DNA of 64,000 nt from Balamuthia mandrillaris (lineage: Eukaryota > Discosea > Longamoebia > Balamuthiidae): NCBI GenBank assembly GCA_031835245.1, contig JAVKOQ010000133.1, forward strand, positions 85,874 to 149,873, written 5' to 3'. Positions 23,401 to 36,690 of this stretch are shown here, piece by piece. The notes below the pieces were generated by a model. The model did no database searches. It was not told the origin of the DNA and saw only the letters and a program-made list of their open reading frames with translations. A program made the position numbers and the translations under genes. The stretch's first letter is position 1, and each line of letters starts with the position of its first letter.

Positions 23401-26400
23401 TGCCAACATTGATAACGCCGTTTTTACTGGCGATCTCTTCGCGACCGGCTTCTCCTCCTTGGGTGGTGATGCCTTCGTCGCTGGTGACCTGTCCATGGCT
23501 GGTGACCTCTACGTCGATGAGAACCTCATTGTTTCTTCTCCTGCCACTTTCTGGGATGATGTTGATGTCAATTCCGACCTTGCCGTCACCAATGAGATCA
23601 CTTCTGCCCGCTTGACCGTCTCTGGCTCCGCTGATGTTGACTCCTTGGCAGTTCAGGGTGATGCCAACATTGGCGGCGACCTTGACGTCTCTGGCGACCT
23701 TGAGGCCACCAACGCTGAGTTCAACAATGACCTCAGCGTGGTTGGCAATGCCAACGTGGATGGCATTGTGGCTGCTGGCTCCCTCTCTGTCAACGGCTTC
23801 TCCTCTTTGGGTGGTGATGCCTACGTCTTTGGTGACCAGTCCATCTCTGGCGACCTCACCGTGGATGAGCACTTCCATGCCTCGAGTGACGCTACCTTCC
23901 AGGCTTCCATTACCGTTGGTGCTGACGCTGATGTTACTGGACAAGTTTCCTCTGCTACTCTCGTGGTTACCGAGTCAGCCGAAGTAGGCTCCTTGGAGGT
24001 TGGAGGCGATGCTAACGTTGGTGGTGATGTTGATATCACCGGTGATTTGGAAGCTTCCAGCGGTGTGTTCACTGCCACTCTTCAAGTTAACGCTGACGCC
24101 ACCATCGATGGTGTCGTGACCTCTGGCGTCCTCACGGTTGCTGGCTACTCCTCCTTGGGCGGCGACGTCTTCGTCTTTGGCACCCAGAACATTGCTGCTG
24201 ACCTTACCGTTGATGAGAACCTCCATGCCACTGGAGATGCTACCTTCGTTGCTTCCATTACCGTTGGTGCTGACGCTGATGTTACTGGACAAGTTTCCTC
24301 TGCTACTCTCGTGGTTGCTGAGTCGGCCGAAGTAGGCTCCTTGGAGGTTGGAGGCGATGCTAACGTAGGCGGTGATGTTGATATCACCGGTGATTTGGAA
24401 GCTTCCAGCGGTGTGTTCACTGCCACTCTCCAAGTTAACGCTGATGCCACCATCGATGGCGTCGTGACCTCTGGCGTCCTCACGGTTGCTGGCTACTCCT
24501 CCTTGGGCGGCGACGTCTTTGTCTTTGGCACATTGCTGCTGACCTTACCGTTGATGAGAACCTCCATGCCACTGGAGATGCTACCTTCGTTGCTTCCATT
24601 ACCGTTGGTGCTGACGCTGATGTTACCGGACAAGTCTCCTCTGCTACTCTCGTGGTTGCCGAGTCGGCCGAAGTAGGCTCCTTGGAGGTTGGAGGCGATG
24701 CTAACGTAGGCGGTGATGTTGATATCACCGGTGATTTGGAAGCTTCCAGCGGTGTGTTCACTGCCACTCTTCAAGTTAACGCTGATGCCACCATCGATGG
24801 CGTCGTGACCTCTGGCGTCCTCACGGTTGCTGGCTACTCCTCCTTGGGTGGGGACGTCTTCGTCTTTGGCACCCAGAACATTGCTGCTGACCTTACCGTT
24901 GATGAGAACCTCCATGCCACTGGAGATGCTACCTTTGCTGCTTCCGTTAACATTCAAGCTGACCTTGCCGTCACCGACGAGATCACCTCTGCCCGCTTGA
25001 CCGTCTCTGGTTCTACTGATCTTGGCTCCTTGGCAGTTCAGGGTGATGCCGACATTACCGGCGACCTTGAGGCCACCAATGCTCAGTTCAACAACGACCT
25101 CAGCGTGGTTGGCGATGCCAACGTGGATGGCGTTGTGGCTGCTGGCTCCCTCTCCGTCAACGGCTTCTCCTCTTTGGGCGGTGATGCCTACGTCTTTGGT
25201 GACCAGTCCATCTCTGGCGACCTCACCGTGGATGAGAACCTCCATGCCGAGGGCGACGCTACCTTCGAGGCTGATGTTGACATCCAGGGCAACCTTGCCG
25301 TCACCGATGAGATTACCTCTGCCCGTCTGACTGTCTCTGGCTCCACTGATCTTGGCTCCTTGGTCGTTCAGGGACGCACCGACACTACCCTCTTGGATGT
25401 TGCCGAGAACGCCGAAGTTGGAGGCACTCTCCTGGTTGGCAGCACTGCCACCTTCGAGGCTACTGCCACCTTCGAGGTGGACGTCACCGTGACCGGCGAC
25501 TCGTTCCTCGATGGACAGCTCTCCGTCAACGGCGAGACCTTCCTCAACGATACCCTCCGTGTGGCCGATAACGTCGAGTTCTGGGGCGAGCTTGAGGTTG
25601 ACTTGGACCTCTCCGTCAACGACGACATCTGGGTTGCTGGCAACTCCAACGTTGATGGCAACGCACACTCTGACACCTTGGACACTACTGGCGACGCTGT
25701 TATCGGTGGAGACCTGGAGGCCGTCAACGCCGAGTTCTCCAACGACCTTAGCGTCACCCGCAACGCCAACGTGGATGGCATCGTCAATGCCGGCGTGCTC
25801 AGCGTGCAGGGCTTCTCCTCCTTGGGCGGTGATGCCTTTGTCTTTGGCGACCACTCCGTTGCTGGCGATCTCACTGTGGATGAGGACTTTGTGTTGGAGG
25901 GCGCTGCTACCTTCAACTCCATTGCCGACTTCTTTGACTCTGTTCACTTCCGCGACGTTGTGGACTTTGATGCCACCGCCACCTTTGATGTGGAGGCTAT
26001 CTTCCTGGCTGGCATCGACGTGACTGGCGTTGCTGATGTTGACACCTTGGAGGCTGATGCGGCTCGTGTTCACGGTGAACTCTCTGTGCAGGGCTCCTCT
26101 ACCCTTGCCGTCCTCTACGTTGACAACGACTCTTCTCTTGGCAACGATGTCTACATCCACGATGACCTTAGCATCAACGATGAGCTCACCGTCAACGGCC
26201 TCTCTACCTTTGACGGCCGTGCCAACTTCAACGCCTTTGTCTTGATGGATGCCGGCTCCAAGCACAACGGAGAGACCCTCTTTGACAACGACGTTACCGT
26301 CAACGCCACCGCCACCATCGACTTTGTGTGGGCCGATGATATCCTCGTCAACGATCAACTCAGCGTGGAGGGCATCTCCTTCCTGAACGACCTCACCGTC

Positions 26401-28212
26401 AACGGCTTTGGCCACTTCTCCACTAGCATCTTTGTTGAAGACGATGCTGTGATCGACAACGACTTGACCGTCCACGACGATGCTGGCATCCATGGCCGCG
26501 TCAGCATTGGTTCTACCCTGGTTGTCTCCGACCACGCCCACTTTGAGACCGACATCACCGTCTCCGTGACCGCCACTATCAACGAGCTCATTGCCACCGA
26601 GGCCACCGTCGAGGATGACCTCACCGTGCAGGACTTGGCCTACATCCAGTCCCTCTCCGTCTGGGGCGATTCTCAGCTCGATGGCAATGCCTACGTGGAT
26701 GGCTTGCTCAGCGTCACTGCTGCTGCCACCGTCGTTGGCCCCGCCACCTTCCAGGGTGTCTCCACCTTCAACGACGAGGTCACTGTCAACGGTCTTTCCC
26801 TCTTCACCGTGGATGCCCACTTCGATGCTGACATTACCGTCGATGTGACCGCCACCATCACCGAGCTCATTGCCACCGAGGCCACCGTCCAGGACGACCT
26901 CACCGTGCAGGACTTGGCCTACATCCAGTCCCTCTCCGTCTGGGGTGACTCCCAGCTCGATGGCAATGCCTACGTGGATGGCTTGCTCAGCGTCACTGCT
27001 GCTGCCACCGTCGTTGGCCCCGCCACCTTCCAGGGTGTCTCCACCTTCAACGACGAGGTCACCGTCAATGGTCTCTCCCTCTTCACCGTGGATGCCCACT
27101 TCGATGCTGACATTACCGTCGATGTGACCGCCACCATCACCGAGCTCATTGCCACCGATGGCACCGTCACCAACGACTTCACCGTCCAACAGGACACCTT
27201 CTTGAACACCTTGACCACCTCTGGCTCTACCTCCCTGGGAGCTGATCTCTCCGTGCACGGCCTCATCACTGCCGAGAACGACGTCAACATTGAGCAGGAC
27301 CTCTACGTCGAGCTCACCACCTACTTGAACGGCCCTCTTACCGTGGACGCCACCTCCACCTTCACCGAGGATGCCACCTTCAACATCGACATCACCGTTG
27401 CCAACACTGCCTTCGTGACCCTGGTCCTCGCCACCGATGTCTCCGTCACCGACGACCTGACCGTGGACAGCGTCTCCTTCCTCAACGAGCTCACCGTCTC
27501 TGGCACCTCCCTCTTCGAGGACGTGGTCACCATCGACTCCATCTTGACCGTCACCGGCAACTCCCACCTCGAGCAGGACGTCTACATCGGCGGCGGGCTC
27601 GACGTCACGGGCGTCACCCGCCTCCGCGACGACCTCTCCGTGGACGGCGATGTCAGCCTCGGCGGCCGCCTGGACATCTGGCACGGCCCTCTCAGCTTCA
27701 GGTACCCCGGCGTGGACTCGGCCAGCGGCGACGTGGTCTTCCCCCTGCCTGACCCCTACGTGGTGCGCTTCGGTGCCGCCGGCACCTTCGTCCCCGGCAC
27801 CTTCTTCGAGCTGGAGCTCAACGGCCGCAGCTTCATGCAGCTGGAGCCCGAGATCGAGCTGCCCTACATCTCTCGCTTCGAGGTCAGCGGCACCGACCCT
27901 CTCGGCGCCGCCTACAGCTACGAGGTCGGAGACATCATCCTGGTCAAGGGCTCGGCCGACCTCTCCAAGGTCATTGCCATCTGGGACTTTGAGGACCTCA
28001 TCAACATCTTGGGTCCGGGCGAGGGCGGCAACATCTACAACAGCAGGTCCTTCCTCTCCGTCTCCCTCAACCTCTTCACCGAACACCTCTACAGCGACCA
28101 GATCTTCATGTACATGTACTCCCCCCGCCCGCTTACCGGCCTGCCCACCTCCGTCAACGTGGACGCCGTCGGTATCCAGGAGGCCCCTGTGGAGTGGGTC
28201 AAGCTCAACTAA
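20426..28212 (+). CDS. Very large secreted repeat protein, probable beta-solenoid; frame broken near 24531
   Basis: Intronless, about 2,600 codons. The start gives a clear signal peptide (MKALLCLALVLLGSLAVLAQ, cleavage likely after it). Residues about 120-620 have Gly/Asp-rich repeats (GGNLHLNGGAG, GGDLRLFAGAG, DGGSLVLDAGRGG). Residues 620-2350 are endless short beta-strand-like units of the type GDLTVDENLHATGDATF and SATLVVTESAEVGSLEV. The last 180 residues differ and look globular (WHGPLSFRYPGVDSASGDVV ... ending VEWVKLN). Three near-identical 348-bp units start at 23903, 24251 and 24592; the middle one is 341 bp because 7 bp are missing after 24530, which shifts frame. Both halves stay open for over 1,180 codons, so the break is recent, recoded or an assembly error. 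Codons end mostly in C or G, unlike neighbours. No homologue family recognised; a wall, matrix or adhesion role is inference. Confidence 0.75.
23903..24939. repeat. Tandem 348-bp coding repeats
   Basis: Three units (23903-24250, 24251-24591, 24592-24938) nearly identical in DNA, encoding 116 residues each; the second is 341 bp. A looser duplicated block (about 280 bp) is also seen at 26580-26860 versus 26860-27140. Confidence 0.9.
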
Positions 28213-28405
28213 GTGCTTTCGCCCAGTTGAAGAAGGTGGTGGTGGTGGTGGAGCAACGCGGCCTGTGCGGTTGTTCTCTCTCTCCCTCTCTTGCTTTGCA
28301 ATAACAAAAAACCGTTTGAAAACAGAAACACCCTTTCTCTCTCTTGGAAGCTTTCTCTCCCTCTTGCAAGCTTCTTTCTCTCCGGAATGCTTTTCTCTTT
28401 CTCAT

Positions 28406-28436
<31 letters not shown>

Positions 28437-28869
28437 CCAGAAACATTCTTCGTTTACTCTTCATTCTTCGTTTGCTCTCTCTCTCTCATTTGCTCTCTTC
28501 ATGCGGTTCTTCTGTTCTCTCTTTCGATCTTTCTCTCTCTTCTCTCTCTCTCTCTTCTCTCTCTCGTCTTCTCACTCTCTCTCTTCTCTCTCTTCTCTCT
28601 CGTCTCTCTTCTCTCTCTCTTCTCTCTTCTCTCTCTCACTCTCTCTCTTCTCTCTCTCGTCTCTCTTCTCTCTCTCTTCTCTCTCTCACTCTCTCTTCTC
28701 TCTCTTCTCTCTCTCACTCTCTCTCTCTTCTCTCTCTTCTCTCTATCTCTCTCTCGTCTCTGTCTCTCTCTTCTCTCTCTCGTCTCTCTCACTCTCTCTC
28801 TTCTCTCTCTCTCTCTCTCTCCTCTCTTCTCTCTCCACCGCCACAAAAATAAAAGAAAAAAACAACAGC
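28213..28869. repeat. CT-rich satellite between genes
   Basis: From about 28270 to 28845 almost pure C/T on the plus strand, built of CTCTCT and CTCTTCTCT units with CTCGT and CTCACT variants. No gene. Confidence 0.9.
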
Positions 28870-30096
28870 ATGGGGGAGGAGGGCTGCTGGGAGGAGCTAC
28901 CTCCCGAAATACTGGTTTGTTCTGTCTCTCTCCCCAACAACAACGTTGGGGACAACGAAGAGGGATCCTCTTGTTCTCTCTCTCTCTCTCTTCTCTTTCT
29001 TTTCTTCCACTGCTGAAGGGTGGGTTTGACGAACAACAACATTTTTTTTAATCAGATGATGATGTTTCGGTCTCTGGACGTAGCGTCCATCTACCCCTGC
29101 TTTACGGTTAACAAACGCTGGCTCTCCGCCGCTCAAGACGACTTTGTCTGGAGCCATTTCTTTCTTCAGTCCTTTGGCGAGTTTGACGATCACCTGATCT
29201 CTTCCTCAACGCCGAAAGAGGGAGAGCAGCAGCAGCAACAACCAGCAGCAGCAAACTGGATCCAAAGGTTCAAAGAGTACGCCCAGACCAGGTTTTGCTT
29301 TCACCCCCTGCTCGCCGCCCACGTCTACCTCTTCCCCTCCCCCAACTTCAGGACCATCCTGCGCGAAGACCATCAGGGCTCCTGCCCCAAGGCCGTTCTC
29401 TCCACCGAACGCCAACTGCGCCCATGGCTTCTTCGTCATCCCACCCCCTCGCCTTCTTCTTTTTCTTCTTCTTCTTCTGCAACTTCATCATCGTCGTCTT
29501 CTCCCTCAACTTCTTCCCCTTCTGCCTCCTCCTCACCACAGAAAGAAGTTGAGGTGGTCAGAGGCAAACAACAGCCGGACGCTGACGATAGGGACCACCC
29601 GGAGGAACGCAAGGCCATGTTCTGCGGCTGGCACAACAAGGCCATCCGCCTGCAGTTCCAAGCCACGCGCAACTGGGAGGTCGGCCTCTTCCACCTCGAC
29701 CCCGCCGACCCCCGCTTCAACTACGGCGGCGGCTACTTCAACTCCTTCCTCATCAAGCAGCTCCCCTTTGTCTCCTTGAGCATTTCCGACAGACGGTGTT
29801 ACTTCACCGAACACGAACTGCTCCAAAAGCTACAACGAGAACCGGATGTGGATGCACAAGGGCTTCGCGCCTACATCAAAGACAAACGCTTCACGTTGGC
29901 GCAAGGCTTTGACGAGAATGTGCCTTACACCATCACCGTCACCGTGGATGATAGGAAGAGAGCGGTTCGCTTCGAGGTGAACGGTCAGGATGTTTCTGGG
30001 GCGCTTTCCCTGCCGCCGCACCCCTTTGTGATGGGCTTTAACACGGGTTATGCCGCTCCTGCGCTGACCGTTCTCGACTGTTCGCTTTTGAGGTGA
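28870..30096 (+). CDS. F-box protein with C-terminal beta-rich (SPRY-like?) domain
   Basis: Exons 28870-28914 and 29056-30096 give 361 residues. The splice rebuilds an F-box: WEELPPEIL joined to MMMFRSLDVASIYPCFTVNK and RWLSAAQDDFVWSHFF. F-boxes bind Skp1 and bring substrates to SCF ubiquitin ligases. A polySer linker (about residues 145-175) separates it from a C-terminal region with strands such as KAIRLQFQATRNWEVGLFHL, YTITVTVDDRKRAVRFEVNG and HPFVMGFNTGYAAPALTVLD, which could be a SPRY/concanavalin-like fold; that is a weak call. The TGA at 30094 overlaps a consensus donor (GAG|GTGAGTGAG), so a further exon is possible. Confidence 0.68.
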
Positions 30097-30323
30097 GTGA
30101 GAAACGAGCATGTATTGATACATTGTTACAAACAACAACAAAAAAAGAAGAGCAAAAGAGGCCACACTTCAGGTTTGTGAATTGTTGTTGAGCAGCAAAA
30201 GAGCGTGTTGGGCGATGGATGAACAGAGAGCGAACACTCCTTCTGTCCCTTTGCTTTGTAACAGATGGTCTTTGAACTTAACGTCTGTATTTTAAAAACC
30301 TATTATTAGTTTATGCTTTTTGT

Positions 30324-30365
<42 letters not shown>

Positions 30366-30394
30366 CCCTTTCAAGCACGAAAGAAGAAGTACCA
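30097..30394. other. Convergent spacer with (CT)n at about 30328-30362
   Basis: No gene seen; may hold 3' UTRs of both neighbours. Confidence 0.5.
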
Positions 30395-33300
30395 TTAAGA
30401 CAAACCACAAGACGAGAGAGTGATTCCTTTCTCTCTGCAACGGATTTCCCTGGCGACAGTAGCCCATCGAGAAGTAGTTGATATTCTTCGCGCTCTCCTT
30501 TGATATGGATAGTGTTGACTCAGCACAATGGAGCACTGAAGCGGAGAGATAGGGAGGAGTTTACCATCGTCCAGCAACAATTCTTTCTGTACATCGTTTG
30601 CGGCTGGTCTAGCTGCGTTTTCCGTTTCTTGGTCTTTGCTGTCTTCAGCTTCCTTCTCCAACAGCAGCTTCTCAAAGATGTTGTCAAAGTCTTCCACCAA
30701 CGAGAAGGCGACGTTGCTCTGCCGGGTAGTTGAGGAATAGTCCATCGTGTTCGACATGTTTCTCATGATTGTCGGCCCGAACACGATGCTCAGATTGTTG
30801 GAAGACATCTTGTTATCTTCCGAATAGTGTGTAACTGGGCAACATGATGGGTCAGAATAAAGTGAAGAAGAAGAACAACAAGAAGAACAAGAAGGAGAAA
30901 GAGGAGGAAGAGCAGAAGACCAAAAAGATGAACGACAAAGCAAGAAGCACACCTTTTCGCAAGAGAGAAAAGAGGTAAACAAGCATAAGACGGTTCTCTC
31001 GGGGCAAGTCTTCAACAAGTCTTTTCAGCACAGGGCAACGATCATCATGGTCTTCTATTGCTTTATTTTTGATGTATAAGCACAACGAATGAAGATGGAA
31101 AAGAAGAAGACAAACTAACCTCCAGCTTTCAAAAAGCGTTCGTAAAAGTCGAACGGGATCAGCGGCTGAGGACTCTCACGAAGATACTGTTTGAAGGCGC
31201 CGGCCACGTCATGTACCTTGCCTTCCGGCAGAGACAAATCACTTCCTGGTTGTTTGGGTTAACGTTATGTGTGTGAGAACAAGAACAGATCAACAAACTC
31301 GTACCATGAAACGTGGACCAAATCTTATGAACGGTGTCAGCAGTTCCTGATATCCTAAACAATCCTTCTGACTGTAACGCTTCTGTTTGTTTAAAACAAC
31401 GTGTTAAAAACTTCTTCAATAACAGGTGGAGGATTACTTACGAGGAGAATCGAGATAGTTCACTAAGGCCGTGATGACAGGCAACCGCAACGCGGGAGAG
31501 CTCTCCGCCACAACGGGGGACTCTGACAATATGTTTCTCTCCACCAACTCTCCTCTATCTGGTCGGTTCTTGAAAAAGTGGGAAAGAGAAGAGTAGATCT
31601 TCTTCGATGGTCCAGCACGTCTTTTTCCGTATCCATTGTTACCAACACCTTCGTCTCCGCCATCATCTTCCATTGAGGGTAACGCACCACCACGTGCTCT
31701 CCCTCTTGGGCTTTCCGTTGATGGAGAAGATGACAAAACTAAAGGCGGATGCGAAGATGGAGAGGAATCATCAGGTGTTGGCGATGCTGAGGCATCGCGG
31801 GTAGGAGATATAAGAGGAGAAGCGGAGGAATGGGTTTGATGTTTGGGCTGATGTTGATGGCGAGAAGAGTTCGGTCGAAGAAATAAAACATTACCAGAAC
31901 GAATGCTATGGTGTTGAAATGCCTCAACGTCCTCCATCAGTTCACCGCTCACTGGTTCTTCTTCTCCGCCCATCTCACCATTCCGAACAATGTAAAGATC
32001 GTACTCATCGATGTTTCTCATCTTCTTCTTCAAACGGCGTTTCAAGTCGCCGGCTGTATCCGTTCCACTCACTTTCACCAAAGTGGAAAAGTCTTCTTCG
32101 ATGCACATTACTTTCACAAGAGCGGATGAAGAAGGGCTTTCTAATGGGGAAGCAGAAGCAGGGATTGAAGGAGAACTTGCGCCGGAACGAGGAGGAGAGG
32201 AGGAAGCAGAAGATGAAATAGCATACTGGAGTTGTTCGAGCTGAGGTTTTTCCTTGTCAGAGAGATACATTGATAACGTTTTAAACGCTCCAATCCTTCT
32301 TGGACTTCCTCCTGGAGAAGAAGATGGCGTAGAAGAGCTTGAAGGAGACGTTGACGATGATGTGCACGGCTCCTTGTTTTGCGTTCGTATCTTGTTCTCT
32401 TCTCTCTTATTTGCGCTTTTCTTCTTCTTCTTTGTGTCTTCTTTGCTCTCTTTTTTTTGGTTGTTTGAGCTATTGTTGGTCATATTGTTATTGTTTGCTT
32501 CGTTGTTATTGTTGGAGGCATCGGCAGAGTTGCTGTTAGTAGCTCTCCGCAACACGCTTCGCAAAGTTCCTCCAGTAGAGCTTCTTCTCTTTCTCAACCT
32601 TCCTTGAGAGGGTCGATTCATTGTCGAGGGAGAGCTCTCTTTTTCAGTTGCCTCAGCTTCGGTTTGTTGTTCAGTTTCAGCTTGTGAAGCAGAAGAAACA
32701 GGCATAGCTGAAGGTGAAGGAGATGAAGACCCGGCTAAAGCCCTGGAATGGGGAGAAGAAGCGGGTTGAAGAAGCGCTCGTGGACCTACAGTAGGGGAGA
32801 AGGCAGACAAACGAGGCAAGTACATCGACTGGGTTCGTTTTGGAGGTGGTTTGGGAGAGTTTTGTGTTTCAGTCGCTGTCTCCTCTGGTCTTTCTTCTTG
32901 TGGGTTGCTGCCATCACCGTGGCCATTGTTTGTTGGTTGTTGTGGTGAAGGAACGCCAGGAGGAGGTGGAGGCGGCTTCTTCTTTGGCTTTTGGTGATAA
33001 CGTTTTCTGAACAGCAATATCTCCTGTATTTTTTTTCAGTTGACGGAGAAGAAGAGGAACAAGAAAAAAGAACACGAAGAGGGATTAGAAGCACAAGCAA
33101 GAAAAAGAACTAAGAAGCAGAAGACGAAAAAGAAACCTGTTCAGCAAGGCCAAGTCCAAAAATTAGAACATGATCCTCCAACCATGTTCCATTCCTCACA
33201 AGACCAAAGTTAGATATGTCAGCAGTCTCATTGATGGCGGCGGCATCATGATGTTGCAACGAATGCATCACTCCACGAGCGGTCGTTTCTTGGCAGCACA

Positions 33301-34653
33301 GCACTTCTTCCTCAATGGCGGATGCTTCAATGAGAATGTGAACAACGAAGAAGTTGGAAGAAGGAGGACGTTGTCTCATTTCGATGCGATCCTGTTTGTG
33401 CGTTGTTATCAGTCAATAGCTAAAGAGAACGCAGAGAGAAAAAGAATAAGGGTTACGAACTCCATTTTTCAGAAAGTATTCTCCCAGCGTTCTGTCATCC
33501 TCCAACCAAATGCCCAACTGAGGAAAGAACATACTTAAGCCATCAAGCATCGAAGATGAGTTGCCAAGGTGGTTATTATAGAGTCGATTATTGTTGCTTG
33601 CAGCAGAATTTTCTCTCAGTCTACTTTCAATGACCTCTTTGGCACTGCTCACCGGAGATGACGAGCGGAAACGAAGTTTGTTGTTCGTCCAAGCAAAGTC
33701 CAATGACGGTACATCTATAGTCAACAATATGGAAGATGAAGAAAAAGAGGGAGGAGGGCTGAAGGCATCAGCAGCAGAAGAAGCTTGAGAAGGACGCGGA
33801 GCAAAAGACGGGGAGGATAATTGAAGAGCTCTAGAAGGGCGTGACGTAGTTGTGATGGTAGTTCCTCCAGAAGAACCTGTTGTCATTGAAGCGAAAGGAA
33901 CATTGTTCGGGGAAGGGGACGGAGAAGCAGAAGACGTAGTCGAAGGCGAGGAGGACAGGGGAGACGGGGGAGCGGAGGACAAAGAAGTGGAAGAGCTAGA
34001 AGTGGGAATGGTTTTGAGACTGGCAGAACGTTTCTTGGAGGCCAGGCCGAGTGGTATGCTTGAAGGAGTAAGTCGAAACGATCTCGATTTGGTTGGCTTC
34101 TTTTTCGTTTTCGTTTGTTCTACATCTGATAAGAGATACGAAAATTAAGAGGCAGAAGGAAAGGACAAAAGCCGGAGTTCGTTTTACCTTCAGCAGTTTT
34201 GCTGCCTTCAGCAGCATATGGAGAGAATATAGGATGATTTGGGAGCTGCTGAGACAATCCTCTAATCCTAGTTTGTAGTCTTGCCCTAGCCTCAGGATCA
34301 GGAAGCGGTGGTGATGAGGTAGAAGAAGGAGAAGCAGAAAAGTCTCTTTCTTGTTCCTGTGACAGTCTATTTTGAGACAGTGTTGAGATTTTTTCTCTTA
34401 TGCTGCCAGATGCTCCAGTTGATACCACCTCTACAAGCGAGAAGAAGAGGTTGTTAGAAGAACCGATAAAGTAATGATACTGAAAAAAGTGAAAATAACA
34501 TATACTTCCAGAGCTTGAAGCGAGAGGTCGAGGAAGTTTTGGACTGTTGGGTGATCCCGTAGCAGGGGGCAAAGGCACAAGGCGCAACCGAAGATCCACA
34601 CTCCCGTTGGCCGTCCCCCCGCTAGAAGAGAACTCAACCTCTCCCTCTTCCAT
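30395..34653 (-). CDS. RhoGAP protein with talin-like ubiquitin-fold lobes
   Basis: GTPase-activating protein for Rho/Rac. Start at 34653 (MEEGEVEFSSSGGTANGSVD). About nine exons. Long Ser/Pro-rich linkers surround several ubiquitin-fold segments: one with LGIWLEDDRTLGEYFLKNG (exon 33460-34130), one with VVHILIEASAIEEEVLCCQE and GTWLEDHVLIFGLGLAEQ (33115-33380), and one with VKVSGTDTAGDLKRRLKKKM and DEYDLYIVRNGEM (exon 31440-33030). The RhoGAP domain follows: SPALRLPVITALVNYLDSP, then EGLFRISGTADTVHKIWSTF (Arg finger in FRISG), FKQYLRESPQPLIPFDFYER, NRLMLVYLFSLLRK, and NKMSSNNLSIVFGPTIMRN, all canonical. The G-x-W-L-E-D motif recalls F0/F1 lobes of talin-type FERM domains. Exon borders are partly approximate. 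Confidence 0.8.
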
Positions 34654-34988
34654 TCTCCTCGTCCTTCTCTCTTTGAGGATGGTTAAAATACAGCTTGCTT
34701 TCCTCTATTGAAATTCTTTTTTATATCTTTTTCGTTGTTGGCCTGTTTGAAAGACAAAGACGGGTAAGGGCCTTCGTGAGGCCGAAAAATATAATAAACG
34801 AAAGGATCTATCGTCGCCAAACGACGCATCATACCTTATAAGGTTATATCGGGTCGATGTCCGTTATTTAAACTGATATCATTGTTTCTAAATTAGGTAA
34901 TCTGTGATGTCACTTTCACCTAAAATAGTAACTTTTAACACTAAGTGATAAGAGAAGAGCAGGGAAGAAGAGAGTAACTCGAGTTGTT
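34654..34988. other. Intergenic spacer
   Basis: AT-rich, no gene and no TGTCGACA site; lies upstream of the RhoGAP and downstream of the Sec14-PH gene. Confidence 0.4.
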
Positions 34989-36646
34989 TCAGGCGCTGTT
35001 CTCGCACGCCCGCTCCGTAGTTTGTAATGGATGATCCTCGTTCTCCTTCTTGTTCTTGTGTTCTTTGTTCTTCCGCTTTTTCTTCTTCTTAGCATTGTTT
35101 TCATTTGTCTCTTTTACTTTCTGCTGTTCGCCTTTTTTCTTTTTCTTTTCGTTATCTTTCTTCGTCCCCTTTGTCGTGTCTTCCATTGCGAAAGCGAAGC
35201 TATCCTCCTCATCCATCAACTGTTGTTGAATGGTGTCCATCCACTCCTCCTTCTCCTCCGCTGACCCAGCCATAAACACGCACTCCTTCTGAAAGGCCGT
35301 CACCACCACAAAGCGGTTGTCCTCCTTCTTCTCGTTGTAATTTCTCACTGTGCTCCCTTCCAACATGATCCATCCTTCTGGTCGGTCATCCTTTTAGAAA
35401 GCCAGTCAAACCAAAGAAGAAATAAAAGTAACACAAGCAACGTAATAAAGAAAAAATGACAAGGAGAAAAAAGAGCAATAAACCTTTCGCGCTTTAAAGT
35501 AAAAGAGAGTATGAGGAGTGAGTGCACACCACCGGCTGTTGAACCGGCGCACGACGTTGCCTTGTTTCTTCAAAGAACCTATTTTTACTGATTCTTGCTC
35601 CACTTCTTCACATGTCTTTGTTTGTAGGAAATAAACAATGCCAGCAAAACGACGAAAGCAGAAGGGCTCGTAAGACAGATAAAAAGAAAGACGAGAAAAA
35701 GAAGAAAAACAGGAAGGCGATAGTTTACCGGATCAGAAAGAACAAAACGATAGGATGGATCCATTTCATGAGAAGTACAGGAAGAGGAGACACATTCATC
35801 ATAATCGACTCCTTCTTGGGCGCATTGCTGTCGTACCCATTCCTCTCGGTCATACTTGGCATTGCCTCCCAACTCTTCCAGCAAGTTGTCTTCGTCGATG
35901 AGTGCTTTCAACGGGTCTGCGTTTGCTGTTATCGTCACCTTTTGAAAAATAAAAGAAAAACGAACAATAACACAAAAAAGATAGAAAGATAAGAAACAGA
36001 AGACAACGAAAGGAAGGAAGATAAAATATTCACCCTGGAAGAGAGCGAAGAAGGAACCCAAGGACTGATCAACTTCCACAAGAGCCGATAGTACCAAGGA
36101 GCGTGGATCGCTATAAAGGCGGCCACCCTTCCTGGATAATGCAACTGTATCATCCATATAGCATTAATTGTTTGAAGAATGAATGAGAGAAGCAAGGGTG
36201 AGGGAGAAAGGAAGCAGTACTTGGAGCATTTCCAACAAAAACTTCATCAAACGAGGATCAGTTTTCGCTTTCGTGAAACCATCCAACAACTCCACTACCA
36301 TTACTTCTTCTGAACTTTTAAGAAACAGTTAAACAAAAAATTACAGGCGGTAAGAAGAAAGAAGAGACGGGAATGGAGGAGGAGAAGAAGAAGGAGAAGA
36401 ATAACAAACCGTTTTAGAGCAATTTCGATGAGGTAAACGATGAGCATCAAAGTCGGTAGAAAAGGCCGTGAAGGGTCATGCTTGGCTGCTCGAAAGTAAA
36501 AGACGGCTCTGCCGTGCTTGTCAACAAATATCGGAGGGATTATCTTTTTTTTTGTTTGTTTTGAATCCATTATACACTCACTTGGCAGAAAGAAGAAAGA
36601 AACTACAAGAAAGAAACGACAAGAAAGAAAGAAAGAAAGAAACGAC

Positions 36647-36690
<44 letters not shown>

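Noticed and set aside
20909-28086. Very long antisense frames (about 1,000 and 1,200 codons) opposite the secreted repeat protein
   Set aside because: They mirror the sense repeats and arise because C/G-ending codons in a repeat leave no stops in the antisense frame. No start context, signal or family resemblance.
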